Positions 6,163 to 7,163 of a stretch of 7,163 bases of DNA are shown in pieces. Below the pieces are notes generated by a model. That model saw only the letters and a program-made list of their open reading frames with translations. It did no database searches and was not told the DNA's origin. Both the position numbers and the translations under genes were made by a program. Origin of the DNA: 1-14-2-50-31-20 sp964617555 (GTDB taxonomy: Bacteria > Bacteroidota > Ignavibacteria > Ignavibacteriales > Melioribacteraceae); NCBI GenBank assembly GCA_964617555.1, contig CAZTYP010000075.1:1-7163 (forward strand), given 5' to 3'. Position 1 is the first letter of the stretch, and each line of letters begins with the position of its first letter.

Positions 6163-7163
6163 TTGAAAGAATATTTAAATAGTATTTTTGAAAAAACATC
6201 TGATAAATTAGAGTATTTGAAAGAAAAAGAGATTGCTTTTTCGTTCCCAACAAGAAAAGGACAAGGTGATTTATCCACAAATATTGCAATGCTTTTAGCC
6301 AAAGAGCTTAAACAAAATCCCAGAACAATTGCCGAAGATATTCTAAACAATTTAAATATTGATAAAACCGTAGTTTCCAAAATCGAAATTGCCGGGCCGG
6401 GTTTTATAAATTTCTTTTTTACACCAAGTTTCCTTTCAAAAGTAATTCTTAAAATAGATAAAGAAAAAGATGAATACGGGAAATCGGATAAACACAAAGG
6501 TAAACGTGCAAACGTGGAATTTGTTTCCGCTAACCCTACAGGTCCGTTAACCGTTGGACACGGACGCAATGCCGTAATCGGGGATACGGTTGCAAATCTT
6601 CTGGAATGGATTGGTTATGATGTTGACAGGGAGTATTATTTTAATAATGCCGGCAGACAAATGAGAGTGCTGGGCGAATCTGTACAATTACGTTATAAAG
6701 AATTGCTCGGAGAAAAAATAGAATTTCCTGAAGATTATTACCAAGGAGAATATATAAAAGATATTGCCCAACTTCTAATTGACGAATACGGCGATAAACT
6801 TCTATCGGAAAAAGATGTAACAATATTTAAAGAAAAAGCCGAAGAAGAAATTTTTAACGAAATAAAAGCCACGCTTGCACATCTTGATATTAAAATGGAT
6901 ACTTTCTTTAATGAATATACTTTATACGAAGAAGGTAAAATAGAGTATGTTTTGAATCAATTTAAAAAACAAAACCTTTCTTACGAAAAAGACGGTGCCG
7001 TTTGGTTAAAACTTACCGAACTTGGCAACGAGCAAGATAAGGTAATAGTTAAATCAACCGGAGAACCTACTTATCGCTTACCAGATATTGCATATCACAC
7101 AACAAAATTCGACAGAGGTTACGATTTAATTATAGATTTGTTCGGCTCCGATCACAACGCAAC
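6163..7163 (+). CDS. argS: ArgS, arginyl-tRNA synthetase (N-terminal part)
   Basis: This class I aminoacyl-tRNA synthetase charges tRNA-Arg with arginine. The window holds 333 codons with no stop before the right edge; family members are about 550-590 residues, so roughly 230 are missing, including the KMSKS-equivalent loop and the anticodon-binding domain. Residues 1 to about 110 form the Add-1 domain that contacts the tRNA D-loop, including G-Q-G-D-L-S-T-N-I-A-M-L-L-A-K and the A-G-P-G-F-I-N-F motif. The catalytic domain opens with V-E-F-V-S-A-N-P-T-G-P-L, then T-V-G-H at 130-133 in the HIGH position, so the first His is replaced by Thr. Further motifs are Y-Y-F-N-N-A-G-R-Q-M, T-Y-R-L-P-D-I-A-Y-H, and F-G-S-D-H-N-A at the edge. 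The start is TTG with AAGGAG upstream. It may be transcribed with rsfS across the 64-base gap, where I see no terminator. Confidence 0.96.
   Translation, partial: MKEYLNSIFEKTSDKLEYLKEKEIAFSFPTRKGQGDLSTNIAMLLAKELKQNPRTIAEDILNNLNIDKTVVSKIEIAGPGFINFFFTPSFLSKVILKIDKEKDEYGKSDKHKGKRANVEFVSANPTGPLTVGHGRNAVIGDTVANLLEWIGYDVDREYYFNNAGRQMRVLGESVQLRYKELLGEKIEFPEDYYQGEYIKDIAQLLIDEYGDKLLSEKDVTIFKEKAEEEIFNEIKATLAHLDIKMDTFFNEYTLYEEGKIEYVLNQFKKQNLSYEKDGAVWLKLTELGNEQDKVIVKSTGEPTYRLPDIAYHTTKFDRGYDLIIDLFGSDHNA

Noticed and set aside
6035..6569. Minus-strand open frames overlapping rsfS end and argS
   Set aside because: They lie opposite clearly conserved genes, carry no recognisable family motifs and are mutually overlapping, so they are shadows of the coding strand.

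Overview
This is ordinary low-GC bacterial chromosome. Every complete gene is on the plus strand and belongs to a conserved housekeeping family. The residue patterns fit the Bacteroidota/Chlorobiota (FCB) superphylum best, and an Ignavibacteria-like lineage is plausible. Reasons are the AT-rich codon use, the IspD with an I-P-S-G-G nucleotide loop, a membrane-anchored stand-alone LytR_C protein directly before rsfS, and Shine-Dalgarno sites on only some genes. This placement is inference; there is no rRNA or other phylogenetic marker here.

Layout: (1) 2-199, the last 65 codons of queA (tRNA queuosine synthesis). (2) 200-282, a spacer filled by a long imperfect hairpin that probably separates queA from what follows. 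(3) 283-4928, four co-oriented genes: ispD (MEP-pathway isoprenoid synthesis), plsY and gpsA (the first step of phospholipid synthesis and its glycerol-3-phosphate supply, 4 bases apart) and recG (branched-DNA helicase). (4) 4929-5237, a 309-base gap with no convincing gene. It holds an 11-bp inverted repeat enclosing an 8-bp one, a terminator-like hairpin with a T-rich tract, and a sigma70-like promoter. (5) 5238-7163, a second co-oriented group: a one-helix LytR_C-domain protein, rsfS (ribosomal silencing factor) and argS (arginyl-tRNA synthetase, cut by the right edge). All three appear to start with TTG.

GpsA makes the sn-glycerol-3-phosphate that PlsY acylates, so these two neighbours form a direct metabolic pair. 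IspD feeds isoprenoids to the same envelope (for example lipid carriers and quinones). The second group joins translation functions (rsfS, argS) to a small envelope protein of unknown role.

I found no mobile element, CRISPR array, tRNA or rRNA gene, toxin-antitoxin or defence cassette, and nothing that amounts to a new multi-gene system. The points worth a second look are the structured recG-LytR_C gap, the run of TTG starts, the LytR_C-rsfS pairing, and the altered HIGH motif in ArgS.
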